Below, in pieces: positions 52,097 to 59,302 of a stretch of DNA of 64,000 nucleotides. Each line of letters starts with the position of its first letter. Position 1 is the stretch's first letter. The DNA comes from Pseudomonas sp. GD04019 (GTDB taxonomy: Bacteria > Pseudomonadota > Gammaproteobacteria > Pseudomonadales > Pseudomonadaceae): NCBI RefSeq assembly GCF_029837695.1, contig NZ_JAOEEA010000007.1, positions 1-64,000 of the forward strand, written 5' to 3'. Under the pieces are notes generated by a model, which had not been told where the DNA came from, did not search any database, and was given only the letters and a program-made list of their open reading frames with translations. The position numbers were made by a program, and so were the translations under genes.

Positions 52097-53476
52097 ATGG
52101 ATTTCCTTCCGCTGTTCCACAAGCTTCAAGGGCGTGTCGTGCTGGTCGTCGGTGGTGGCGAGGTGGCGCTGCGCAAGGCGCGCCTGCTCAGCGATGCCGG
52201 TGCGCAGCTGCGCGTGGTTGCGCCGGAGATTCGTGGTGACCTGCGCGAGCTGGCGGGTGAAGGGGCGACCTCCCTGCGTGGCTACGAGTCTGCGGACCTG
52301 CAGGGCGTGGCCCTGGTGATCGCCGCTACCGACGACGAGCCGCTCAATGCGCGCATCTCGGCCGAGGCTCAGGCCCTAGGCATTCCGGTCAACGTGGTGG
52401 ACGCCCCGGCCCTGTGCAGCGTGATCTTCCCGGCCATCGTTGATCGCTCGCCGCTGATCGTGGCAGTGACCAGTGGCGGCGACGCGCCGGTGCTGGCGCG
52501 GCTGATCCGCGCCAAGATCGAGACCTGGATTCCCGCCACCTACGGCCAACTGGCTGGCCTGGCCAAGCGTTTCCGTGACCGGGTCAAGCAGCTGTTCCCC
52601 GATGTGCAGCAGCGTCGGGTGTTCTGGGAAGACGTGTTCCAGGGGCAGATCGCCGAGAGCGTGTTCGCCGGCAAGCTGGGCGAGGCCGAGCGCCTCCTCG
52701 ACGCCAAGGTCGCCGGTGCCGCGCCGCGCGCGCTGGGCGAGGTCTATCTGGTCGGTGCTGGTCCGGGCGACCCCGATCTGCTGACCTTCCGCGCCCTGCG
52801 CCTGATGCAGCAAGCAGACGTGGTGCTCTACGACCGCCTGGTGGCGCCGGCCATTATCGAGCTGTGCCGTCGCGATGCCGAGCGTATCTATGTCGGCAAG
52901 CGCCGCTCCGAGCATGCGGTGCCGCAGGAGGAGATCAACCAACTGCTGGTGGACCTGGCCAAACAGGGCAAGCGCGTGCTGCGCCTGAAGGGCGGCGATC
53001 CGTTCATCTTCGGTCGTGGTGGCGAGGAGATCGAGCAGCTGGCCGCCGAGGGCATCCAGTTCCAGGTGGTGCCGGGCATCACCGCGGCCTCCGGTTGCGC
53101 GGCCTACGCCGGCATCCCGCTGACCCATCGTGATCACGCCCAGTCGGTGCGCTTCGTCACCGGTCACCTCAAGGATGGCAGCACCGACCTGCCTTGGGCC
53201 GATCTGGTGGCGCCGGGCCAAACCCTGGTGTTCTACATGGGCCTGGTCGGCCTGCCGAGCATCTGCCAGGAGCTGATCGCCCACGGTCGCGCCGCCGACA
53301 CGCCAGCCGCCCTGGTGCAGCAGGGCACCACGCAGAACCAGCGGGTGTTCACTGGCACCCTGGCCAACCTGCCGCAACTGGTGGCCGAGCACGAAGTGCA
53401 TGCGCCGACCCTGGTGATCGTCGGCGAGGTGGTCACCCTGCGCGAGAAGCTGGCCTGGTTCGACAAGGCCCAGTAA
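52097..53476 (+). CDS. cysG: Siroheme synthase CysG (trifunctional)
   Basis: A 459-residue fused enzyme that makes siroheme, the cofactor of sulfite and nitrite reductases, from uroporphyrinogen III. The N-terminal dehydrogenase/ferrochelatase half (1-about 210) opens with [17 protein letters not shown], the NAD site. The C-terminal SUMT methyltransferase half (about 215-459) has [37 protein letters not shown] and [20 protein letters not shown]. Both halves look intact. It is next to serS, as in P. aeruginosa. Confidence 0.96.
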   Translation: MDFLPLFHKLQGRVVLVVGGGEVALRKARLLSDAGAQLRVVAPEIRGDLRELAGEGATSLRGYESADLQGVALVIAATDDEPLNARISAEAQALGIPVNVVDAPALCSVIFPAIVDRSPLIVAVTSGGDAPVLARLIRAKIETWIPATYGQLAGLAKRFRDRVKQLFPDVQQRRVFWEDVFQGQIAESVFAGKLGEAERLLDAKVAGAAPRALGEVYLVGAGPGDPDLLTFRALRLMQQADVVLYDRLVAPAIIELCRRDAERIYVGKRRSEHAVPQEEINQLLVDLAKQGKRVLRLKGGDPFIFGRGGEEIEQLAAEGIQFQVVPGITAASGCAAYAGIPLTHRDHAQSVRFVTGHLKDGSTDLPWADLVAPGQTLVFYMGLVGLPSICQELIAHGRAADTPAALVQQGTTQNQRVFTGTLANLPQLVAEHEVHAPTLVIVGEVVTLREKLAWFDKAQ

Positions 53477-53488
53477 GCCCCCGGCGCT

Positions 53489-54490
53489 TCAGTCCTTGCG
53501 GGCGATACCACGCCCGCTCAGGTACTCGCGCCCGTGAGGTGCGTCGAAGCGTTGCTGTGGGCCCAGCGGCACGATGCCGGTCGGGTTGATGGTGCGGTGG
53601 CTGGCGTAGTAGTGGTGCTTGATGTGCTGGAAGTCCACGGTCTGCGCCACGCCCGGCAGCTGGTACAGCTCGCGCAGCCAGCCGCTGAGGTTTGGGTAGT
53701 CCGCCAGGCGCCGCAGGTTGCACTTGAAGTGGCCGTGGTAGACCGCATCGAAGCGGATCAGTGTGGTGAACAGGCGGACATCGGCCTCGGTCAGGTGCTC
53801 GCCGGCCAGGTAGCGGCGCTTGCCCAGCAGGGTCTCAAGGCTATCGAGCTCGGCAAACAGTGTGGCGAAGGCCTCCTCGTAGGCTTCCTGGGTAGTGGCG
53901 AAGCCGGCGCGATACACGCCGTTGTTTACCGCCGGGTAGATGCGGGCGTTGAGTGCGTCGATCTCCTCGCGTAGCGCCTCCGGGTAGAGGTCCAGGTCGT
54001 TTCCGGTGATGCCGTCAAAGGCCGAGTTGAACATGCGGATGATCTCCGCCGACTCGTTGCTGACGATGCGCTGTTGCTGCTTGTCCCACAGCAGCGGCAC
54101 GGTTACCCGGCCGGTGTAGTGCGCGTCGTCCAGGGTGTAGCGCTGGTGCAGGTACTGCAGATCGTCCAGGGCGTCGCCGCTGGAGCCGGTCTCTGCATCG
54201 AAGGTCCATCCCTGTTCGCGCATCAGCCAGCTGACCACCGAGACGTCGATCAGTCCGCTCAGGCCCTTGAGCTCGCGGTAGATCAGCGTGCGATGGGCCC
54301 AGGGGCAGGCCAGGGAGACGTAGAGGTGGTAGCGGCCAGCCTCGGCGCGAAAGCCGCCTTCGCCACTCGGGCCGGGCGTACCGTCGGCGGTGATCCAGTT
54401 GCGGCGCTGGGCGTTCTCACGCTGGAAGCGGCCGTCCTTGCTGGTGTCGTACCACTGATCGTGCCAGCGGCCTTCGATGAGCTGTCCCAT
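53489..54490 (-). CDS. Glutathionyl-hydroquinone reductase (Xi-class GST)
   Basis: A 333-residue enzyme of the YqjG/EcfC type that reduces glutathionyl-hydroquinones. The thioredoxin domain has the catalytic motif CPWAHR with Cys62 in the stretch YHLYVSLACPWAHRTLI. The helical domain contains the typical YPAVNNGVYRAGFATTQEAYEEA and ADVRLFTTLIRFDAVYHGHFKCN. I use the ATG at 54490 (MGQLIEGRW) with GGAG six bases upstream; an ATG four codons earlier has no such site. It converges with cysG. Confidence 0.9.
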   Translation of the reverse strand: MGQLIEGRWHDQWYDTSKDGRFQRENAQRRNWITADGTPGPSGEGGFRAEAGRYHLYVSLACPWAHRTLIYRELKGLSGLIDVSVVSWLMREQGWTFDAETGSSGDALDDLQYLHQRYTLDDAHYTGRVTVPLLWDKQQQRIVSNESAEIIRMFNSAFDGITGNDLDLYPEALREEIDALNARIYPAVNNGVYRAGFATTQEAYEEAFATLFAELDSLETLLGKRRYLAGEHLTEADVRLFTTLIRFDAVYHGHFKCNLRRLADYPNLSGWLRELYQLPGVAQTVDFQHIKHHYYASHRTINPTGIVPLGPQQRFDAPHGREYLSGRGIARKD

Positions 54491-54579
54491 GGCGGGCTCC
54501 ATTTGCAGATAACTGTTGGAGCCCAGTCTATGGGTTTGTGTTCGATGAAAAAGCGCAAAAACAGGGTTTCAACTATCGA

Positions 54580-55563
54580 TCAGATCGATTGGTGGCGTGC
54601 ATCCCAGAGCCGGCGGGCCTCGGCGAAGGCTGCCGCGCGATCAAGCCCCAGTCCGCGCAGGGCCAGGGCCATGCTGCTGAGCACCGCCAGCTCGCCGTAG
54701 CTGTCGCCGATCTCGCCGCGCCAGAAGGCCAGCAGCTGCTGCGGCTCCAGGCTCTCCGGCTTGACGTGGCGCTGGGCGGAGAGGGCGGGCCACTCTTCGT
54801 CCCAGTTTTCGCCATTCTCGGTGCCGTACAGGTGGCAGGTGCCGTCCGGGTTGACCTCGATCTCGCCGCCTTCACCCTTGACCACGATGGCGTGGTCGCC
54901 AAGCAGCTGGCTGGCCTCGCGGTGCACCGCCTGGTAGCCGGGGTGGAAGATGCTCTGCAGGCCAACGCGTGCGCCCAGCGGGTTGAGGATGCGTGCCAGC
55001 GAGTGGATAGGCGAGCGCAGGCCGAGGGTGTTGCGCAGGTCGATCATGCGTTGCAGCTGCGGCGCCCAGGCGCCCAGCGGGGTGAATGCCAGGTTGTGCT
55101 TGTTCAGCGCCTCGTCGACTTCGCTCCAGTCGCTGCACAGCGGAATCTCCAGCGTCTGCAGCAGCTGTTCGCTGTACAGGCGCCCAGCGGTGTGAGCGCC
55201 GCCGCCGTGGATCAGGATGCGCAGGCCGCTGCTGGCCAGCGCCTTGATGGCCAGGAGGAACCAGGGCAGGTGGCGTTTCTTGCCGGCATAGGTCGGCCAG
55301 TCGATGTCCACCGCGATCTGCGGCGCATCCAGGCGCGCGCGGATGGCCTCGGTGAAACCGGCCAGCTCCTCGGCGCTTTCCTCCTTGTGCCGCAGCAGCA
55401 TGAGGAAGGCGCCCAGCTGGGTGTCCTCGACCTTGCCATCGAGCAGCATGCCCATGGCCTCGCGGGCTTCCTCGCGGGTCATGCTGCGCGCGCCGCGCTT
55501 GCCCTTGCCGAGGATGCGCACGAACTGGGCGAAGGGGTGTTCCGGTGGGGCGACGAGGTTCAT
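54580..55563 (-). CDS. YbiB/TrpD2-like anthranilate phosphoribosyltransferase-fold protein
   Basis: A 327-residue protein of the glycosyltransferase family 3 fold, like TrpD but in the YbiB (TrpD2) branch, which in E. coli binds nucleic acid and lacks TrpD activity. The N-terminal helical domain is MTREEAREAMGMLLDGKVEDTQLGAFLMLLRHKEES. The phosphoribose-binding glycine loop is ILIHGGGAHTAGR. It ends with RRLWDARHQS. Its start overlaps the tusE stop by four bases, so it is the last gene of the tusDCBE-ybiB operon. A role in tRNA or DNA metabolism is only suggested by this context. Confidence 0.82.
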   Translation of the reverse strand: MNLVAPPEHPFAQFVRILGKGKRGARSMTREEAREAMGMLLDGKVEDTQLGAFLMLLRHKEESAEELAGFTEAIRARLDAPQIAVDIDWPTYAGKKRHLPWFLLAIKALASSGLRILIHGGGAHTAGRLYSEQLLQTLEIPLCSDWSEVDEALNKHNLAFTPLGAWAPQLQRMIDLRNTLGLRSPIHSLARILNPLGARVGLQSIFHPGYQAVHREASQLLGDHAIVVKGEGGEIEVNPDGTCHLYGTENGENWDEEWPALSAQRHVKPESLEPQQLLAFWRGEIGDSYGELAVLSSMALALRGLGLDRAAAFAEARRLWDARHQSI

Positions 55564-55895
55564 AGGCAGTTGGTAGGCTTGGGCAGGCCGGCCAGCTTGG
55601 CGGCGAGTTTGGCGGGGGTGCCCTTGAACAGGCGGTTGAGGTGCAGGCTGTTGCCCTTGTCCGGACCCAGCTTGAGGGCCACGTATTTGATCAGCGGGCG
55701 GGTGGCTGGCGACAGCTGGAATTCGGCGTAGAAGGCGCGCAGCAGCTCAAGGATTTCCCAGTGCTCGGCGGACAGCTGCAACTCTTCGCGGGCGGCCAGG
55801 GCTTCGGCGGTGGCCTGCGACCAGTCGCTCAGCTCTACCAGGAAGCCGTCCTTGTCCAGGGCGATTTCGCGCCCCTCGATCGACAGCGTGCTCAT
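55560..55895 (-). CDS. tusE: Sulfur relay protein TusE (DsrC family)
   Basis: A 111-residue DsrC-fold protein that accepts persulfide sulfur from TusD and passes it to MnmA for 2-thiouridine formation. The acceptor is the penultimate cysteine in PKPTNCL. The second upstream cysteine of true DsrC proteins is absent, which points to TusE. DWSQATAEALAAREELQLSAEHWEILELLRAFY is the family core. It overlaps tusB by four bases. Confidence 0.93.
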   Translation of the reverse strand: MSTLSIEGREIALDKDGFLVELSDWSQATAEALAAREELQLSAEHWEILELLRAFYAEFQLSPATRPLIKYVALKLGPDKGNSLHLNRLFKGTPAKLAAKLAGLPKPTNCL

Positions 55896-56191
55896 AGCCA
55901 GCTGTTGACCTTGGCGTAGCGGCTGCAGAGCTCGACGAAGGCTGGGTAGTCGATGGCCTGGGCGCGGGCGGGAGCGCGTAGTGCACGGGCCTGCAGGTCT
56001 TCGTCCAGCGCATACAGAGCGATACCGGCGGGCATCAGCTGCAGCGCCTGCAGCTGGGCGGTGCCGGGCTGCAAGGCATAGACGGCGTCGCCGCTCAGTA
56101 GCAGGCCATCTTCAGGGCCGAGCAGGCGCAGGCAGCTGCTCAGGCGGCTGTCGCTGAAGGGCGAGTGGGAAAGCAGGTGCAGGGTGGCCAT
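55892..56191 (-). CDS. tusB: Sulfur relay protein TusB (DsrH family)
   Basis: A 99-residue subunit of the TusBCD hexamer in the tRNA thiolation relay. MATLHLLSHSPFSDSRLSSCLRLL and DGLLLSGDAVYAL match the DsrH family; it has no catalytic cysteine at the usual place and is structural. It overlaps tusE by four bases and abuts tusC by one base (the tusC stop and the tusB start share 56191). Confidence 0.9.
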   Translation of the reverse strand: MATLHLLSHSPFSDSRLSSCLRLLGPEDGLLLSGDAVYALQPGTAQLQALQLMPAGIALYALDEDLQARALRAPARAQAIDYPAFVELCSRYAKVNSWL

Positions 56192-56550
56192 CAGATCGTC
56201 ACTACCAGATCGAAACGCTCGAGAAGCAGGGTGAGGGCGGTATCGTCCAGGCGTTCGGCGGGCAGCGCCAGCGCAGCTTCATCCAGACCACGTTCGGCCA
56301 GGCTACGGCTGGACACGAACAGCTGCTCCACGCCGAACAGCGGCAGCACCTGCAGGTTGGCGCTCAGGTCCTTTTGCTGCAGTGCGCCGGGCTGTTGGTC
56401 GGCGGCCAGCTGGAACACCCCATCGTCGAGAAACAGCAGGCCCAGCGGCAGGTCGAAGGCACCGCCGGCCAGGGCGATATCCAGCGCCTCGCGAGCGGAC
56501 GGGCCGGCCCAGGGCGCCTGGCGGCTGATGATCAACATCGACTTGCTCAT
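56191..56550 (-). CDS. tusC: Sulfur relay protein TusC (DsrF family)
   Basis: A 119-residue subunit of the TusBCD complex. The Rossmann-like DsrEF fold is shown by MLIISRQAPWAGPSAREALDIAL and LPLGLLFLDDGVFQL, the typical DsrF strings. Its role with TusB is to support TusD. It shares one base with tusD (56550) and one with tusB, so the operon is translated as a unit. Confidence 0.9.
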   Translation of the reverse strand: MSKSMLIISRQAPWAGPSAREALDIALAGGAFDLPLGLLFLDDGVFQLAADQQPGALQQKDLSANLQVLPLFGVEQLFVSSRSLAERGLDEAALALPAERLDDTALTLLLERFDLVVTI

Positions 56551-56942
56551 CAGTGACCTCCGAAGCAGACCAGGCGGTCCGCCATCTGCGCCGCTTCATG
56601 CAGCTGGCCGAGGCCGGACAGCTCCCAGGGCGCTTCCAGGTTGGCGGCCGGCTTGCCGTAGCGCTGCGCTTCCTCGGCATTCAGCACACCACGACGCAAG
56701 GCGGCGGCGATGCATACCACGGCATCGAGCCTGTTTTGCTGGACGAAGGTGCGCCATTCGCCGGAGAGGTCGAGTTCATCCTGGGGGCTGGCGATGTTGC
56801 CGGAGGCGCTGTGCACACCGTCCTGATAGAAGAACAGGCGGGCTATCTCGTGGCCACCGTCCAGTGCCGCCTGGGCGAAGCGCAGGGCGCGGCGCGAGGA
56901 GGGCGCGTGGCTCGGGGCGAACAGGGCGATGGCGAACTTCAT
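56550..56942 (-). CDS. tusD: Sulfurtransferase TusD (DsrE family)
   Basis: A 130-residue catalytic subunit of TusBCD. It takes sulfur from TusA and gives it to TusE. The reactive cysteine lies in LDAVVCIAAALRRGV, the conserved site of DsrE/TusD. MKFAIALFAPSHAPSSRRALRFAQAALDGG is the usual N-terminus, so I start at the ATG at 56942. It is the first gene of tusDCBE and, with mnmA at 36434, supports U34 thiolation. Confidence 0.92.
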   Translation of the reverse strand: MKFAIALFAPSHAPSSRRALRFAQAALDGGHEIARLFFYQDGVHSASGNIASPQDELDLSGEWRTFVQQNRLDAVVCIAAALRRGVLNAEEAQRYGKPAANLEAPWELSGLGQLHEAAQMADRLVCFGGH

Positions 56943-56993
56943 GGCGAGTCTGCGGCTATGTGCGGATGTCGCCATGATAAACGGCGAGGCATG

Positions 56994-57015
56994 AAAAAGC
57001 CCGCCGAAGCGGGCT
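56994..57015 (-). terminator. Intrinsic terminator of the yccA-like gene
   Basis: Stem AGCCCGC/GCGGGCT (56998-57004 and 57009-57015) with a CGAA loop and a U tract on the minus strand, between the yccA-like stop and tusD. Confidence 0.85.
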
Positions 57016-57034
57016 CATTCAACGGTGCGGCGAA

Positions 57035-57703
57035 TCAGTCGTCGCTGCCCATGATGCCGAAGATCTGCAGCAGGCTCACGAACAGGTTGTAGATCGAGAC
57101 GTACAGGCTGATGGTGGCCATCACGTAGTTGCGCTCGCCGCCGTGGATGATCTCGCTGGTCTGGTACAGGATGCAGGCCGAGGCGAACAGCACGAAGCCG
57201 GCGCTGATGGCCAGTTGTAGGCCGCTGATCTGGAAGAAGAAGCCGGCAACCATGGCGCCCAGCAGGACGAAGCAGCCCGCGGTGATGAAGCCGCCGAGGA
57301 AGCTCATGTCTTTGCGGGTGGTCAGCACATAGGCGGACAGGCCGAAGAACACCAGAGCGGTCATGCCCAGGGCGCTGGCGATCAGCTCGCCACCGTTGGC
57401 CATGCCCATGTACAGGTTGAGGATCGGGCCCAGTACATAGCCCATGAAGCCGGTCAGGGCGAAGGTGCTGAGCAGGCCCCAGCCGCTGTTACGCAGCTTG
57501 GCGGTGAGGAAGAACAGGCCGTAGAAGCCGACCAAGGTAATGAGGAAGCCTGGGTGCGGCAGGTTCAGTTGGGCGCTGAAGAAGGCGCAGAGCGCGCTGA
57601 ACACCAAGGTCATGGCCAGCAGGCCATAGGTGTTACGCAGGACTTTGCTGGTTTCCAGCTGATCCGTCTGCGCGTGGGCGAGTGCGTAGTCTTGTTCGTG
57701 CAT
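57035..57703 (-). CDS. yccA: BAX inhibitor-1 family membrane protein (YccA-like)
   Basis: A 222-residue inner-membrane protein with seven transmembrane helices. It belongs to the BI-1/YccA family; in E. coli YccA is a substrate and modulator of the FtsH protease, and other members leak calcium. The string YVSIYNLFVSLLQIFGIMGSDD at the end, with its acidic tail, and the N-terminal LRNTYGLLAMTLVFSALCAFFSAQL fit. The ATG at 57703 has GAGGGA upstream; a frame extended to 57748 is less likely. Confidence 0.92.
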   Translation of the reverse strand: MHEQDYALAHAQTDQLETSKVLRNTYGLLAMTLVFSALCAFFSAQLNLPHPGFLITLVGFYGLFFLTAKLRNSGWGLLSTFALTGFMGYVLGPILNLYMGMANGGELIASALGMTALVFFGLSAYVLTTRKDMSFLGGFITAGCFVLLGAMVAGFFFQISGLQLAISAGFVLFASACILYQTSEIIHGGERNYVMATISLYVSIYNLFVSLLQIFGIMGSDD

Positions 57704-57781
57704 GGCATCCCTCCTGAAGGGGTGAAAATCCGTGGTCGGGTCGATCATAACAGAGCAAGTAGGCCTGCCAATTGCCAGAGT

Positions 57782-57809
57782 TTGACAGTGTGTTGCGTTC
57801 GGGTAGTAT
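57782..57809 (+). promoter_or_regulatory. Sigma-70 promoter of tRNA-Ser
   Basis: TTGACA (57782-57787) and TAGTAT (57804-57809) are separated by 16 bases, followed by a GC-rich discriminator (GGCGGCCC) typical of stringently controlled stable RNA genes. The tRNA begins at 57825. Confidence 0.8.
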
Positions 57810-57824
57810 GGCGGCCCGCTACGC

Positions 57825-57914
57825 GGAGGGTTGGCAGAGCGGTTGAATGCAACGGTCTTGAAAACCGTCGAACGTGAAAGCGTTCCCAGGGTTCGAATCC
57901 CTGGCCCTCCACCA
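57825..57914 (+). tRNA. tRNA-Ser (UGA)
   Basis: A 90-nucleotide class II tRNA. The acceptor stem GGAGGGT pairs with GCCCTCC, the anticodon loop CTTGAAA gives anticodon TGA, and there is a long variable arm (around AACGTGAAAGCGTT), as required for SerRS. The T-arm CAGGG TTCGAAT CCCTG is followed by the encoded CCA. The discriminator base 73 reads A here, whereas E. coli serine tRNAs have G. Confidence 0.95.
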
Positions 57915-57927
57915 AATCGACAATCAA

Positions 57928-57956
57928 GGGTCTAGATGCCGTCTAGGCCCTTTTTT
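57928..57956 (+). terminator. Intrinsic terminator of tRNA-Ser
   Basis: GGGTCTAGAT (57928-57937) pairs, with some G-U pairs, to GTCTAGGCCC (57941-57950). Six T follow. Confidence 0.85.
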
Positions 57957-58588
57957 GTGCCTGTAGAAAAATGCTCCATACGGCTTCAATTGGCGAGAGC
58001 CCTCCGGGCTGTCGTCGAAGCCGCTGATCTGCGGCAGCCGGCCTGGTGAGGTCGACGCTGGTGGGTGACTGGAAGGGCTGCGAGCAGCCGATCAGCTGCG
58101 GGAGAGACCGAGCATTGCGGCAGCTCTAGTCATTGTCATAGTCGGTTCCCTGGTTGCTGCTGAGGTCTTTCGCTTGGCGCCTGTGTGTCGATGCTGCTGC
58201 ACTTCCATAACTTCGCGTTGCGGTTCTGGAAGAAGGATGAGTCCTGGATGAATTTGCAATCTTGTTGCGATTGGATTGACTTGGTGTCAATTAAGTTATT
58301 GATATTTATGGAAATTGATTTTTAATTTCGATGTGCCAAAATCGCCGCTGCGCTTTGCTGGTGGCGGGTGATGCGTGTAACATTCGTGGCCTATTGCTGA
58401 CCCGATTCAGGACGAAATCGGAGCGGCTAACGCGGCGAATCGCAATCTCTGGGAGAGCTGGCCCGCGCCACTTTTCCGTATCGAATTTCCTGCCAGGTAC
58501 GGTTTTCTGGCGTTTGCTTTCTGGCGCAGATGCGCCAAGCTAAGTTCGTTGATTGCTCTGTTGCGACAAAGGTGCAGCGAGGTGTCGC
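57957..58588. other. 632-base region between tRNA-Ser and gacA without an intact gene
   Basis: No credible gene is present. Three things can be seen. On the minus strand a 15-codon frame from 58139 reads MTMTRAAAMLGLSRS, which looks like the start of a helix-turn-helix domain cut by a stop at 58092-58094. A strongly AT-rich block lies at about 58250-58335. Within it TTGACTTGGTGTCAA (58276-58290) is a perfect TTGAC/GTCAA inverted repeat. The gacA promoter must lie here. Part of this may be a scar of accessory DNA beside the tRNA. Confidence 0.5.
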
Positions 58589-59233
58589 TTGATTAAGGTG
58601 CTGGTGGTCGACGACCACGATCTGGTTAGAACGGGTATCACCCGCATGTTGGCCGATATCGACGGCCTGCAGGTGATCGGCCAGGCCGACTCCGGTGAAG
58701 AAGCGCTGAAGAAGGTGCGCGAGGTGCGTCCGGACGTGGTCCTGATGGACGTCAAGATGCCCGGCATCGGCGGCCTCGAAGCCACCCGCAAGCTGCTGCG
58801 TAGCCATCCCGATCTGAAAGTCGTCGCGGTCACCGCCTGCGAGGACGATCTGTTTCCCACCCGTCTACTGCAGGCCGGTGCCGCCGGTTACCTGACCAAA
58901 GGCGCGGCGCTGGAGGAAATGGTCCAGGCCATCCGCATGGCCTTCGCCGGCCAGCGCTACCTCAGCCCGCAGATCGCCCAGCAACTGGCGCTGAAGTCCT
59001 TCCAGCCGAACAGCGGCGGTTCGCCGTTCGACCTGCTGTCCGAGCGCGAGATTCAGATCGCCCTGATGATCGCCAACTGCCAGAAAGTGCAGACCATCTC
59101 CGACAAGCTGTGCCTGTCGCCGAAGACGGTGAATACCTACCGCTATCGCATTTACGAGAAGCTCTCGATCACCAGTGACGTGGAGCTGGCCCTGCTGGCT
59201 GTGCGCCACGGCATGGTCGATGCCGTCAGCTGA
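58589..59233 (+). CDS. gacA: Response regulator GacA
   Basis: A 214-residue NarL/LuxR-type response regulator of the GacS/GacA system. With it, the cell makes the small RNAs RsmY and RsmZ, which release RsmA/CsrA targets (secondary metabolism, biofilm, virulence traits). The receiver has DDHD at 8-11 and phospho-acceptor Asp54 in VVLMDVKMPG. The C-terminal HTH (about 145-214) has LSEREIQIALMIANC and SPKTVNTYRYRIYEKL. The start is TTG at 58589, giving the usual 214 residues, with GAGGTG just upstream. It is paired with uvrC, as is usual. Confidence 0.96.
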   Translation: MIKVLVVDDHDLVRTGITRMLADIDGLQVIGQADSGEEALKKVREVRPDVVLMDVKMPGIGGLEATRKLLRSHPDLKVVAVTACEDDLFPTRLLQAGAAGYLTKGAALEEMVQAIRMAFAGQRYLSPQIAQQLALKSFQPNSGGSPFDLLSEREIQIALMIANCQKVQTISDKLCLSPKTVNTYRYRIYEKLSITSDVELALLAVRHGMVDAVS

Positions 59234-59252
59234 GAGTCTTAGGCAAGCCTGG

Positions 59253-59287
59253 GAAGAGGACGTAAACTGCGTCCTCTTCGTCTTTTC
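59253..59287 (+). terminator. Hairpin with T-rich tail between gacA and uvrC
   Basis: A ten-base-pair perfect stem GAAGAGGACG/CGTCCTCTTC (59253-59262 and 59270-59279), loop TAAACTG, followed by GTCTTTTC. It has the form of an intrinsic terminator or attenuator and sits inside what is usually treated as one gacA-uvrC transcription unit. Confidence 0.65.
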
Positions 59288-59302
59288 AGACTGCCGATTT
59301 CG

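Noticed and set aside
58331-58543. A 70-codon plus-strand frame upstream of gacA
   Set aside because: There is no ribosome site, no hydrophobic or domain pattern, and it overlaps the probable gacA promoter region.
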